Positions 1 to 5,193 of a stretch of DNA of 5,193 bases are shown in pieces. The notes below the pieces were generated by a model that saw only the letters and a program-made list of their open reading frames with translations, was not told the DNA's origin and ran no database searches. Positions within the stretch are counted from its first letter, which is position 1. Every line of letters starts with the position of its first letter. Source of the DNA: JAIPEK01 sp041685935 (lineage in GTDB: Bacteria; Desulfobacterota; Desulfobacteria; Desulfobacterales; Desulfobacteraceae). The position numbers and the translations under genes are program-made. The stretch lies in contig JAWLES010000175.1 of assembly GCA_041685935.1 (NCBI GenBank), positions 1 through 5,193 of the forward strand, given 5' to 3'.

Positions 1-1
1 A

Positions 2-1261
2 CCCGCTGCCGACTTCATTGATGAAAATCCCGTCAAGGCCGAACCGACCCGGATTGATCTGGATATCGACTTTTTAAACAGAAGACTGGGAACACGGTTT
101 GACATCGGCACGGTCAAGGAGATCCTGGATTCTGTTGAATTTTCCACCAGCATCGTTGATAACAACCACCTTATTGTGAGAGTGCCGTCGTTCCGGGTGG
201 ACGTGGAGCGGCCCGAGGATCTGTCCGAAGAGGTGGCCCGGCTGTGGGGATACAACAATATCGAAACGAGCTTTCCCAGAGTGGAGGCCCGGGGCGAAAA
301 ACTCTCCCCCCTGACCGGCCTGCGCAGGAAAACAAGAACCGTTATGACCGGGCTCGGGTTCACCGAGGCGATCAACTACAACTTCACCGCCGCGGAATCC
401 TGTGACCGGCTTTTGCTCCATCAGGATGACGAACGCAGAAATGTGGAAACCATCCTCAACCCTATATCCGAGGAGATGGCTGTGCTGAGAACAACGCTTC
501 TTTCCGGCCTTCTGGAAAGCATGAAGCGTAACATCTCCATGCAGACGGACACTCTGAGGCTTTTCGAAATCGGCAACACTTTCTTGTCAGTGCAGGGGCG
601 AGAGCTCCCTGATGAACGGGAGATGATTGCCGGACTCTGGACCGGAACAGGAAACCAGGAATCCATTCACCACAAAAAACGGTCCTGTGATTTCTTTGAT
701 ATCAAGGGAACACTTGAGGCTCTTCTGGGAGCTTTTCATATGACTAAAGCCCAATGGGTCAAGGCTGATCCTGAAAAGCACCCCTATCTGGCACCCGGCT
801 TTGCCGCGGAAGTCCTTTTCAACGGGAGATGTTTGGCATCCGTGGGCAGAGTCCACCCGAAAGTTTTAAAACATTACTCATTAAAACAGGATGCATTTGT
901 TTTTGAAGCTGACATGAAAATGCTGCTGGAAAACATCCCCGAATCCATAACAGCCCGCCCGCTGCCCAGATTTCCATCCATTTCAAGGGATATAACCCTT
1001 ATTGTGGACACCCCGACACAGGGAGGTGACATCCTGAAGGAGCTCGAAAACCTTGCTGCAGCTGAAAGGCTTGCGGAAAGCGCTCACATTTTTGATGTTT
1101 ACCAGGGAGCCCCGCTGCCGGAAGGGAAAAAATCCGTTTCATTGAGAGTCGTTTACAGGTCGGAAGAAAAAACACTCAAGGATAAAATGGTCAAGGGGCT
1201 CCATGAAAAGATATCAAGGGCGCTGATTCGGAAATTCGATGCAGACCTTCCGGAAATTTGA
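2..1261 (+). CDS. pheT: Phenylalanyl-tRNA synthetase beta subunit, C-terminal part (5' end outside window)
   Basis: The beta chain of the cytoplasmic alpha2-beta2 enzyme that attaches phenylalanine to tRNA-Phe. The reading frame is open from base 2 to the TGA at 1259-1261 and gives 419 residues, about half of the usual roughly 800; the N-terminal tRNA-binding and B3/B4 editing domains lie upstream of the window. Visible in order (residues counted from base 2): a B5 domain at about 17-91 with the typical VPSFRVDV stretch and acidic DLSEE at 73-77; the catalytic-like core with GFTEAINYNF, NPISEEMAVLRTTLLSGLL and RLFEIGNTF; and a C-terminal FDX-ACB anticodon-binding domain from about 318, with RFPSISRDI at 323-331. 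A GTG at 176 is only an internal valine codon, because the B5 domain begins before it. No intrinsic terminator follows the stop, so transcription may continue into the tRNA gene. The family assignment is secure. Confidence 0.97.
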   Translation, partial: PAADFIDENPVKAEPTRIDLDIDFLNRRLGTRFDIGTVKEILDSVEFSTSIVDNNHLIVRVPSFRVDVERPEDLSEEVARLWGYNNIETSFPRVEARGEKLSPLTGLRRKTRTVMTGLGFTEAINYNFTAAESCDRLLLHQDDERRNVETILNPISEEMAVLRTTLLSGLLESMKRNISMQTDTLRLFEIGNTFLSVQGRELPDEREMIAGLWTGTGNQESIHHKKRSCDFFDIKGTLEALLGAFHMTKAQWVKADPEKHPYLAPGFAAEVLFNGRCLASVGRVHPKVLKHYSLKQDAFVFEADMKMLLENIPESITARPLPRFPSISRDITLIVDTPTQGGDILKELENLAAAERLAESAHIFDVYQGAPLPEGKKSVSLRVVYRSEEKTLKDKMVKGLHEKISRALIRKFDADLPEI

Positions 1262-1267
1262 TTCAAC

Positions 1268-1283
1268 ATTTTGTTGACAAAAT
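1268..1283. promoter_or_regulatory. 16-bp palindrome overlapping the tRNA promoter -35 box (possible operator)
   Basis: ATTTTGTTGACAAAAT is a perfect inverted repeat: ATTTTGT (1268-1274), a two-base centre TG, and ACAAAAT (1277-1283). It covers the whole TTGACA -35 hexamer. Such symmetry around a -35 box could be a binding site for a dimeric repressor or activator, but the AT-rich arms and the constraint of the -35 sequence make chance quite possible. The two-base centre is too tight for a stable RNA hairpin. No regulator is identified. Confidence 0.3.
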
Positions 1284-1301
1284 CTAATGCGCTGTTATAA
1301 T
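1274..1301 (+). promoter_or_regulatory. Sigma70-type promoter for tRNA-Gly
   Basis: The -35 hexamer TTGACA (1274-1279) and the -10 hexamer TATAAT (1296-1301) both match the housekeeping consensus exactly and are separated by 16 bp. A start about seven bases after the -10 box falls near 1308, leaving a 5' leader of only about five bases before the tRNA at 1313. A strong promoter just before a stable RNA gene is expected. By inference it may also supply rimP-nusA-infB by read-through, since no better promoter was seen upstream of rimP. Confidence 0.85.
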
Positions 1302-1312
1302 TGCCGTTTGAT

Positions 1313-1388
1313 GCGGGCATAACTCAGTTGGTAGAGTGCAAGCTTCCCAAGCTTGATGTCGCGAGTTCGAGTCTCGTTGCCCGCTCCA
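1313..1388 (+). tRNA. tRNA-Gly (anticodon CCC)
   Basis: A complete 76-base cloverleaf with encoded CCA. The acceptor stem GCGGGCA (1313-1319) pairs perfectly with TGCCCGC (1378-1384); the discriminator is T1385 and CCA is 1386-1388. The D stem is ACTC (1322-1325) with GAGT (1334-1337). The anticodon stem CAAGC (1339-1343) pairs with GCTTG (1351-1355) around the seven-base loop TTCCCAA, placing CCC at 1346-1348 after the invariant T1345. The T arm has GCGAG, loop TTCGAGT and CTCGT, with one G-U wobble at the base. It reads GGG glycine codons. A TCC reading would require shifting the loop by one base and is not supported by the stem. It has its own promoter upstream and a terminator at 1446-1477. 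Confidence 0.97.
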
Positions 1389-1407
1389 TCTTCAAGGTAT
1401 GAGATGG

Positions 1408-1443
1408 CGGATAGTTGGTTCCATTTTTGAATGGTGAAATCCG
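1408..1443 (+). other. Imperfect stem-loop in the tRNA-rimP leader
   Basis: CGGAT (1408-1412) pairs with ATCCG (1439-1443), and inside it CCATT (1421-1425) pairs with AATGG (1430-1434) around the loop TTTG. An asymmetric internal loop of eight and four bases separates the two helices. It lies between the tRNA 3' end and the first terminator and would be the first structure in any read-through transcript. It may aid release or 3' trimming of the tRNA, or be chance; no known RNA family was recognised. Confidence 0.35.
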
Positions 1444-1445
1444 AT

Positions 1446-1477
1446 CCCGGCCCTGGGTTACCTTGGCCGGGTTTTTT
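1446..1477 (+). terminator. Intrinsic terminator downstream of tRNA-Gly
   Basis: A seven-pair GC-only stem, CCCGGCC (1446-1452) with GGCCGGG (1465-1471), closes a 12-base loop that can fold further through GG/CC at its centre. Six T residues (1472-1477) follow directly. This is a textbook Rho-independent terminator. It ends the tRNA transcript, or attenuates transcription into rimP-nusA-infB if part of it reads through. Confidence 0.85.
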
Positions 1478-1486
1478 AGAGACAGG

Positions 1487-1506
1487 AACGGGCATCCGCC
1501 CGTTTT
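1487..1506 (+). terminator. Second terminator-like hairpin in the rimP leader
   Basis: AACGGGC (1487-1493) pairs perfectly with GCCCGTT (1498-1504) around the four-base loop ATCC. T1503-T1506 and a T-rich tail (GTTGTTT) follow. The T tract is interrupted by G1507, so it is weaker than the terminator just upstream, which ends only ten bases before it. It lies 26 bases before the rimP ATG. Tandem terminators here suit attenuation of the downstream factor genes, which is an inference. Confidence 0.6.
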
Positions 1507-1532
1507 GTTGTTTATAGAAACAGAGGAGATCA

Positions 1533-2018
1533 ATGGCAGCTGCAGGAAAAGGACATAACAACAGGACCGATTCGCTCTTCCGGCGGATAGAGGATCTTTC
1601 GGAGCCGGTTTGCGTATCCGAGGATTTCGAGCTGGTCCATGTCGAATGCCTGCCTGGAAAAGGAGAGCTGATAATCAGGGTCTACCTGGACAAAAGCGGC
1701 GGTATCGGAATTGACGACTGCGCCTATATGAGCCGGCAGCTTGGAGACCTTATGGATGTGTATCTTGAGGACATCGGCCCGTACCGGCTGGAGGTCTCCT
1801 CCCCGGGCCCGAAAAGACCCCTGAAGAAAAGAGAGGATTTTGAACGGTTCTGCGGAGAGAGGGTTAAAATAGAGGTCCACAATCCCGTTCTGGACCGGCG
1901 TAAAATGACCGGGACCCTCAAAAGCGCAGATAAAGGCACCGTAACCGTGGCTGTTGACAACAGGGACATTAGCGTCCGGTTCGAAGAGATCAAAAAAGCA
2001 AGGCTGGCAGGCCAGTAA
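1533..2018 (+). CDS. rimP: Ribosome maturation factor RimP
   Basis: A cytoplasmic factor needed for maturation of the 30S ribosomal subunit. The product has 161 residues, slightly longer than the roughly 150 of E. coli RimP because of a short polar N-terminal extension. The N-terminal alpha/beta domain spans about 16-92 and holds GIDDCAYMSRQL (59-70) and the family hallmark YRLEVSSPG (84-92) followed by RPL. The C-terminal SH3-like barrel spans about 105-158 and ends in the usual VRFEEIKKARL. The ATG start at 1533 is supported by GGAG at 1525-1528 within AGAGGAG, four bases upstream. It is the first protein gene after the structured leader, and nusA begins 16 bases after its stop, so the two are almost certainly co-transcribed. 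The rimP-nusA-infB order is conserved in many bacteria and supports the call. Confidence 0.96.
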   Translation: MAAAGKGHNNRTDSLFRRIEDLSEPVCVSEDFELVHVECLPGKGELIIRVYLDKSGGIGIDDCAYMSRQLGDLMDVYLEDIGPYRLEVSSPGPKRPLKKREDFERFCGERVKIEVHNPVLDRRKMTGTLKSADKGTVTVAVDNRDISVRFEEIKKARLAGQ

Positions 2019-2034
2019 AACGGAGATTATTTAA

Positions 2035-3339
2035 ATGCTTATCACTGACATCAAGCGGATCATAGACCAGGTTAGCCGGGATAAGGGAATCGACTCGGAG
2101 ATCCTGATACAAACCCTCAAAGAGGCCATCATAGCAGCCGCCCGGAAAAAATACGGCCTGAAAGCCGATATCGAGGTGCATTACGACAACAAATCCGGGC
2201 AGGTCGAAGTATTCCACTTTAAAGAGGTGGTCCGGGATGTTGAAAACCCGGAGATCGAACTGTCTCTGGAAGAAGGGTACAAGTATGATCCCGAATGTGA
2301 AGTCGGAGACAGCCTCGGTATAAGAATCGATGCGGGAGAGTTCGGAAGAATTGCAGCCCAGTCCGCAAAACAGGTTATTATCCAGAAAATGCGGGAAGCT
2401 GAAAAAAATGCAGTGTACGAAAACTTCATCGGCAAGAAAGGGCAGATCATCAACGGAATCGTACACCGTTTCGACAGGGGCAGCATCATAGTGAACCTGG
2501 GACAGGCTGAAGCGGTTTTAAGGCCCAGGGAACAGATGCCAAGAGAAAGCTACAAAAGAGGGGACCGGATAAGAGCCTATGTGGCTGATGTCCTTGAAGA
2601 GTCCAAAGGGGCCCAGATCATATTGTCCAGGACCCATCCGGATTTCCTGATGGAACTATTCAAAACCGAGGTGCCCGAGATTTCAGAAGGCATTGTCTCC
2701 ATTCTGACTGCCGCACGGATTCCCGGAGTACGGGCCAAAATCGCCGTGACCACATCAGACTCGGACGTGGACCCGGTGGGTGCCTGCGTGGGGATGAAGG
2801 GCAACCGGGTCCAGAGCATTGTACAGGAACTCAGGGGTGAAAAAATCGACATTGTTCCCTGGAATCCCGATATTGCCAAATTTGTCTGCAATTCTCTCGC
2901 CCCCGCACAGATCAACCGGGTGATCATTGATGAAGACAACCGGAGCATGGAAGTGATTGTCCCGGAAGAGTACCTGTCCATTGCGATCGGCAAAAACGGG
3001 CAGAATATCAGCCTTGCATGCGAGCTGACCGACTGGCACCTGGAGGTCATGAGCGAGGAAGAGTACAGCAGAGGCGTAAAAGAGGGATATGACGACCTGA
3101 TGAATCTTCCCGGGGTAAACCTCGGCCTTGCGGAAAGCCTTATGAGCGGGGGATACAATTCGGTGCAGGAAATAGCGGATGCAGAGCCGGACGAACTGTC
3201 CTCAGTGACGGAGATCTCAGCCGAGGCAGCCGCCTTGCTTGTAAAAGAGGCTGAAAAAGTGATTGCCCTGAGACAAAACAGGGATAACGGTGAAAACCAG
3301 GGGGATGACGAGCCCGAAACCCCGGAGGAATCGACATAA
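2035..3339 (+). CDS. nusA: Transcription termination/antitermination protein NusA
   Basis: NusA binds RNA polymerase and nascent RNA and modulates pausing, intrinsic termination and antitermination. The product has 434 residues. In order: the polymerase-binding N-terminal domain (about 1-125, with IIAAARKKYG at 32-41 and AQSAKQVIIQKMREAEK at 108-124); an S1 domain (about 134-199, ending in ILSRTHPDFL); KH1 (about 230-280, GMKG loop at 253-256, then RVQSIVQELRGEKIDIV); KH2 (about 300-340, GKNG loop at 319-322); and a helix-hairpin-helix region (about 350-412, starting with LPGVNLGLAESL). An acidic tail, DDEPETPEE, closes it. E. coli NusA has 495 residues and two C-terminal acidic repeats; here only one such region fits. 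The ATG has CGGAG nine bases upstream. In E. coli NusA regulates its own operon, which gives meaning to the terminators before rimP. Confidence 0.98.
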   Translation: MLITDIKRIIDQVSRDKGIDSEILIQTLKEAIIAAARKKYGLKADIEVHYDNKSGQVEVFHFKEVVRDVENPEIELSLEEGYKYDPECEVGDSLGIRIDAGEFGRIAAQSAKQVIIQKMREAEKNAVYENFIGKKGQIINGIVHRFDRGSIIVNLGQAEAVLRPREQMPRESYKRGDRIRAYVADVLEESKGAQIILSRTHPDFLMELFKTEVPEISEGIVSILTAARIPGVRAKIAVTTSDSDVDPVGACVGMKGNRVQSIVQELRGEKIDIVPWNPDIAKFVCNSLAPAQINRVIIDEDNRSMEVIVPEEYLSIAIGKNGQNISLACELTDWHLEVMSEEEYSRGVKEGYDDLMNLPGVNLGLAESLMSGGYNSVQEIADAEPDELSSVTEISAEAAALLVKEAEKVIALRQNRDNGENQGDDEPETPEEST

Positions 3340-3368
3340 ACCCAAAACGGGTTTGCGCGGATTTGGGT
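3338..3368 (+). other. Two mutually exclusive hairpins in the nusA-infB gap
   Basis: AAACCC (3338-3343) can pair with GGGTTT (3349-3354) around the loop AAAAC. Alternatively ACCCAAA (3340-3346) can pair with TTTGGGT (3362-3368) around a 15-base loop. The shared 5' segment means only one can form at a time, and the first overlaps the nusA stop codon. No T run follows, so this is not a standard terminator. It may affect mRNA stability or processing between nusA and infB, or be neutral. Confidence 0.4.
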
Positions 3369-3415
3369 AGCCGATAAAGGGTTAAATACAAACGAGAACG
3401 ATTTGGGGGACATAG

Positions 3416-5193
3416 ATGGCGAAAGTCAGAGTATATGAATTGGCCAGGGAACTTAATATGACGAACAAGGCACTCCTTGGAAAGCTGGATGAGCTTGACA
3501 TAGATGTGAAAAGCCATATGAGTTCTCTTGATGATCCGACCGTCGGCCTTATCAAACAGAAACTGTTTGGCAGGGAAGAAAAGGTTGATGATGTAAAGGT
3601 AAAGCCGTCTGTTATTCGAAGACGCAAGGCCAAAAAGCCTGAAACCCCTGCCGAGGAACCGGAGGATACAAAAGAATCCGCCCCTGCTGAAGAAAAGCCG
3701 GAACCGGAAGATGAGCTGGAGATCAAGGAAGCTCCCCCGGAGGAACCCGAAGAAAGCCTGCCCCCGCAGCCGGAAACCGAAGAAAAAGAAGAAGAGACTG
3801 AAACTCCTGTTTTGCAGGCAGAGGAAGAAGAGCAGGAACCTGAAGAATCGGAACCTGAAGAATCGGTTGAGCCGGCCGAACCCCGGGCTGAGGATGAACC
3901 GACCCCCGCGCAAACCGACCTGGCAGATGAAGAATCCGCCCAGCCGGATTCCGTCGAAATTGAAGAACCGCAGCCTGAAAGCGCCGAGACGGTCAAAGAA
4001 CCGACAGCAAAGAAGACAGCCCCGCCTGAAGAAAAAGAGACTGTAAAAGAATCAGCCGATCAGGAGTCTGCCGGTAAGAAAAAGAAAAAGAAGAAATCAG
4101 AGCCTGCAAAAATTATCAAGCTCGGGGATGCAAAAGCAGCCGAAAAAATAAACGGAGCAGCCAAAGAGGCTGATGAAGCTGCTGCGCAGGGGACTGTAAA
4201 AGAGGACGCCGAACCCGTCACCCGTGAAAAGGCTTCAAAACCTTCAAAAGAGAACAGAAAAGCTGCTCCCGGCCCACAGCAGCCTGCCGAAGCGCCTGCA
4301 GAAGCGCCTGCAGAAGAAAAACCCAAAGGCAGGAAAAAGGATCAGCGCGGTAAAAAAGAGCTTGAAGGAGATCAGGAAGCCGCGGGAAAGAGGCGGAAAA
4401 AGAAGAAAAAGAAATCCGTGGTTGAAGGGAACGATCTTTACGGAGACAAGTTCAGCAGAAAAAAATCCAAAAAAGGGGATCAGAAACAGAAAAAGGGCAG
4501 TCTTCAGAAAACCCAGATCACCACCCCGAAAGCCATAAAGCGGCGGGTCAAAATCGACGAGACCATAGAGCTTTCAGATCTTGCCAAAAGGATGGGCATC
4601 AAAGCCAATGAAATGATCAGCAAGCTCATGGGCATGGGGGTAATGGCCACGGTGAACCAGACCATCGACTATGACACCGCCTCCCTGGTGGCCGGAGAAT
4701 TCGGATATGAGGTTGAAAAAGCCTCGTTCGAAGAGGATATCCTCCTGGAAAAACAGCAAAACGAGGCAGAAGACAAGGGAGAGATGATCCACAGAGCCCC
4801 TGTTGTCACAATCATGGGCCATGTTGATCATGGAAAGACCTCTCTTCTCGACGTGATCAGAAAATCAAAGATAACCACAGGTGAAGCCGGCGGTATCACA
4901 CAGCACATCGGTGCGTACAAGGTGGAGACTGACAGCGGAAGCATAACCTTCCTTGACACACCCGGGCATGCCGCCTTTACTTCCATGAGATCAAGGGGCG
5001 CCCAGATAACCGATATCGTCGTTCTTGTTGTGGCTGCGGACGACGGAGTGATGCCACAGACCATCGAGGCGATAAACCATTCCAAGCAGGCCGGTGTTCC
5101 AGTGGTGGTGGCGGTGAATAAAATGGACAAGCCCGGTGCGGACCCGTCCCGTATCATGAGAGAGCTTTCCGAACACGACCTTCTGGCAGAGGC
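3416..5193 (+). CDS. infB: Translation initiation factor IF2, N-terminal part (3' end outside window)
   Basis: The GTPase that brings fMet-tRNA to the 30S subunit and promotes subunit joining. The frame is open to the window edge, giving 592 residues. Visible: an IF2N domain at about 1-50 (KVRVYELARELNM); VIRRR followed by a low-complexity Glu/Pro/Ala/Lys linker to about residue 375; a second IF2N domain at about 384-433 (IELSDLAKRMGIKANEMI); and the GTPase domain with G1 GHVDHGKT (468-475), G2 GGITQHIG (492-499), G3 DTPGH (514-518) and G4 NKMD (568-571). G5 and domains II-IV lie beyond the edge. G1 sits further in than the roughly 400 of E. coli IF2, so the whole protein is probably over 950 residues, by inference. 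The ATG is fixed by the conserved N-terminus; its ribosome site is a plain G-rich GGGGGA at 3405-3410. It lies 76 bases after nusA and is probably co-transcribed. All GTPase motifs seen are intact. Confidence 0.98.
   Translation, partial: MAKVRVYELARELNMTNKALLGKLDELDIDVKSHMSSLDDPTVGLIKQKLFGREEKVDDVKVKPSVIRRRKAKKPETPAEEPEDTKESAPAEEKPEPEDELEIKEAPPEEPEESLPPQPETEEKEEETETPVLQAEEEEQEPEESEPEESVEPAEPRAEDEPTPAQTDLADEESAQPDSVEIEEPQPESAETVKEPTAKKTAPPEEKETVKESADQESAGKKKKKKKSEPAKIIKLGDAKAAEKINGAAKEADEAAAQGTVKEDAEPVTREKASKPSKENRKAAPGPQQPAEAPAEAPAEEKPKGRKKDQRGKKELEGDQEAAGKRRKKKKKKSVVEGNDLYGDKFSRKKSKKGDQKQKKGSLQKTQITTPKAIKRRVKIDETIELSDLAKRMGIKANEMISKLMGMGVMATVNQTIDYDTASLVAGEFGYEVEKASFEEDILLEKQQNEAEDKGEMIHRAPVVTIMGHVDHGKTSLLDVIRKSKITTGEAGGITQHIGAYKVETDSGSITFLDTPGHAAFTSMRSRGAQITDIVVLVVAADDGVMPQTIEAINHSKQAGVPVVVAVNKMDKPGADPSRIMRELSEHDLLAE
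3836..3865 (+). repeat. 15-bp perfect tandem repeat, two copies, within infB
   Basis: GAACCTGAAGAATCG occurs at 3836-3850 and again at 3851-3865 without mismatch. It encodes EPEES twice (IF2 residues 141-150) in the acidic part of the linker. The identical codon use suggests recent in-frame duplication, for instance by replication slippage. Confidence 0.9.
4289..4312 (+). repeat. 12-bp perfect tandem repeat, two copies, within infB
   Basis: GAAGCGCCTGCA occurs at 4289-4300 and 4301-4312 and is followed by GAAG, the start of a third unit. It encodes EAPA twice (IF2 residues 292-299) in the Ala/Pro-rich part of the linker. The unit length is a multiple of three, so gain or loss of a copy keeps the frame. 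Confidence 0.9.

Noticed and set aside
176..1261. A complete 361-residue gene starting at GTG 176
   Set aside because: The same frame is open back to base 2 and encodes the beginning of the B5 domain, so this is an internal valine of a pheT that starts upstream of the window.
1295..1561. Minus-strand frame whose translation contains GNETRTRDIKLGKLALYQLSYAR, and an overlapping minus-strand frame at 1324-1533 with RATRLELATSSLGSLHS
   Set aside because: Both are antisense translations of the tRNA-Gly gene and its flank. This kind of tRNA-antisense peptide is a well-known spurious annotation; there is no ribosome site or conserved protein.
3363..3392. Possible separate infB promoter in the nusA-infB gap
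   Set aside because: TTGGGT and the AT-rich TTAAATAC are present, but no -10-like hexamer sits at acceptable spacing from it; co-transcription with nusA is simpler.
2577..3413. 278-codon minus-strand open frame opposite nusA
   Set aside because: It is a shadow of nusA codon use: the Ser/Leu-rich product resembles no family, and the plus strand encodes an unmistakable NusA over the same bases.
3140..3996. Two long minus-strand open frames (257 and 204 codons) opposite the nusA end and infB linker, one extremely Phe/Arg-rich and one Ser/Gly-rich
   Set aside because: Their composition is just the complement of the Glu/Lys/Pro-rich linker codons. The plus-strand infB frame is continuous through both.
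3711..4538. Plus-strand Lys/Arg/Pro-rich open frames at 3711-4046 and 4224-4538
   Set aside because: They are the +1 frame of the infB linker, where GAA/AAG/CCG repeats avoid stops. No start site support and no recognisable domain.
4775..4786. Possible internal start for a short IF2 isoform at ATG 4784, 11 codons before the G1 motif
   Set aside because: E. coli infB does use internal starts, but here the AAGGGAG segment ends only two bases from the ATG, too close for a normal Shine-Dalgarno pairing, and the product would lack the second IF2N domain.
1..5193. A hidden novel system such as a mobile element, CRISPR, toxin-antitoxin or retron
   Set aside because: Coding density is about 95 percent with conserved housekeeping genes, the only gaps are 51, 144, 16 and 76 bases, and none contains terminal repeats, arrays or an extra gene.

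Overview
This window is an ordinary bacterial housekeeping region for translation and transcription factors, and every gene lies on the plus strand. In order it holds the 3' part of pheT (phenylalanyl-tRNA synthetase beta chain), a tRNA-Gly gene with a CCC anticodon, rimP (30S maturation factor), nusA (transcription elongation/termination factor) and the 5' two-thirds or so of infB (translation initiation factor IF2), which runs off the right edge. No mobile element, CRISPR array, phage gene or defence system is visible.

The likely source is a Gram-negative bacterium of the Desulfobacterota (former Deltaproteobacteria), perhaps Desulfobacterales. This is inference from three things: the style of the IF2 N-terminal half (an IF2N domain, a VIRRR segment, then a very long Glu/Pro/Lys-rich linker), the NusA with a single helix-hairpin-helix region after KH2, and the mid-range GC content. 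No marker gene in the window settles the taxonomy.

Layout: pheT ends at 1261. Positions 1262-1312 carry a promoter with perfect consensus hexamers (TTGACA, 16 bp, TATAAT) aimed at the tRNA at 1313-1388. A 16-bp palindrome overlaps its -35 box. The 144 bases between the tRNA and rimP are densely structured: one imperfect stem-loop, then a strong intrinsic terminator (stem 1446-1471 plus six T), then a second, smaller terminator-like hairpin (1487-1504 plus a T-rich tail). No convincing separate rimP promoter was seen. rimP (1533-2018), nusA (2035-3339) and infB (from 3416) follow with gaps of 16 and 76 bases.

The arrangement resembles the E. coli metY-rimP-nusA-infB operon, where a tRNA gene also leads the operon and terminators lie between the tRNA and rimP. 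Here the tRNA is glycine instead of initiator methionine. If the rimP-nusA-infB genes are transcribed from the tRNA promoter by read-through, the two terminators would be a natural place for NusA to adjust its own synthesis. The genes share a theme: charging of tRNA-Phe, decoding of GGG, 30S assembly, transcription elongation control and translation initiation. The observations most worth checking are the structured tRNA-rimP leader, the palindrome over the tRNA promoter, and the repeat-rich, rapidly evolving linker of IF2.
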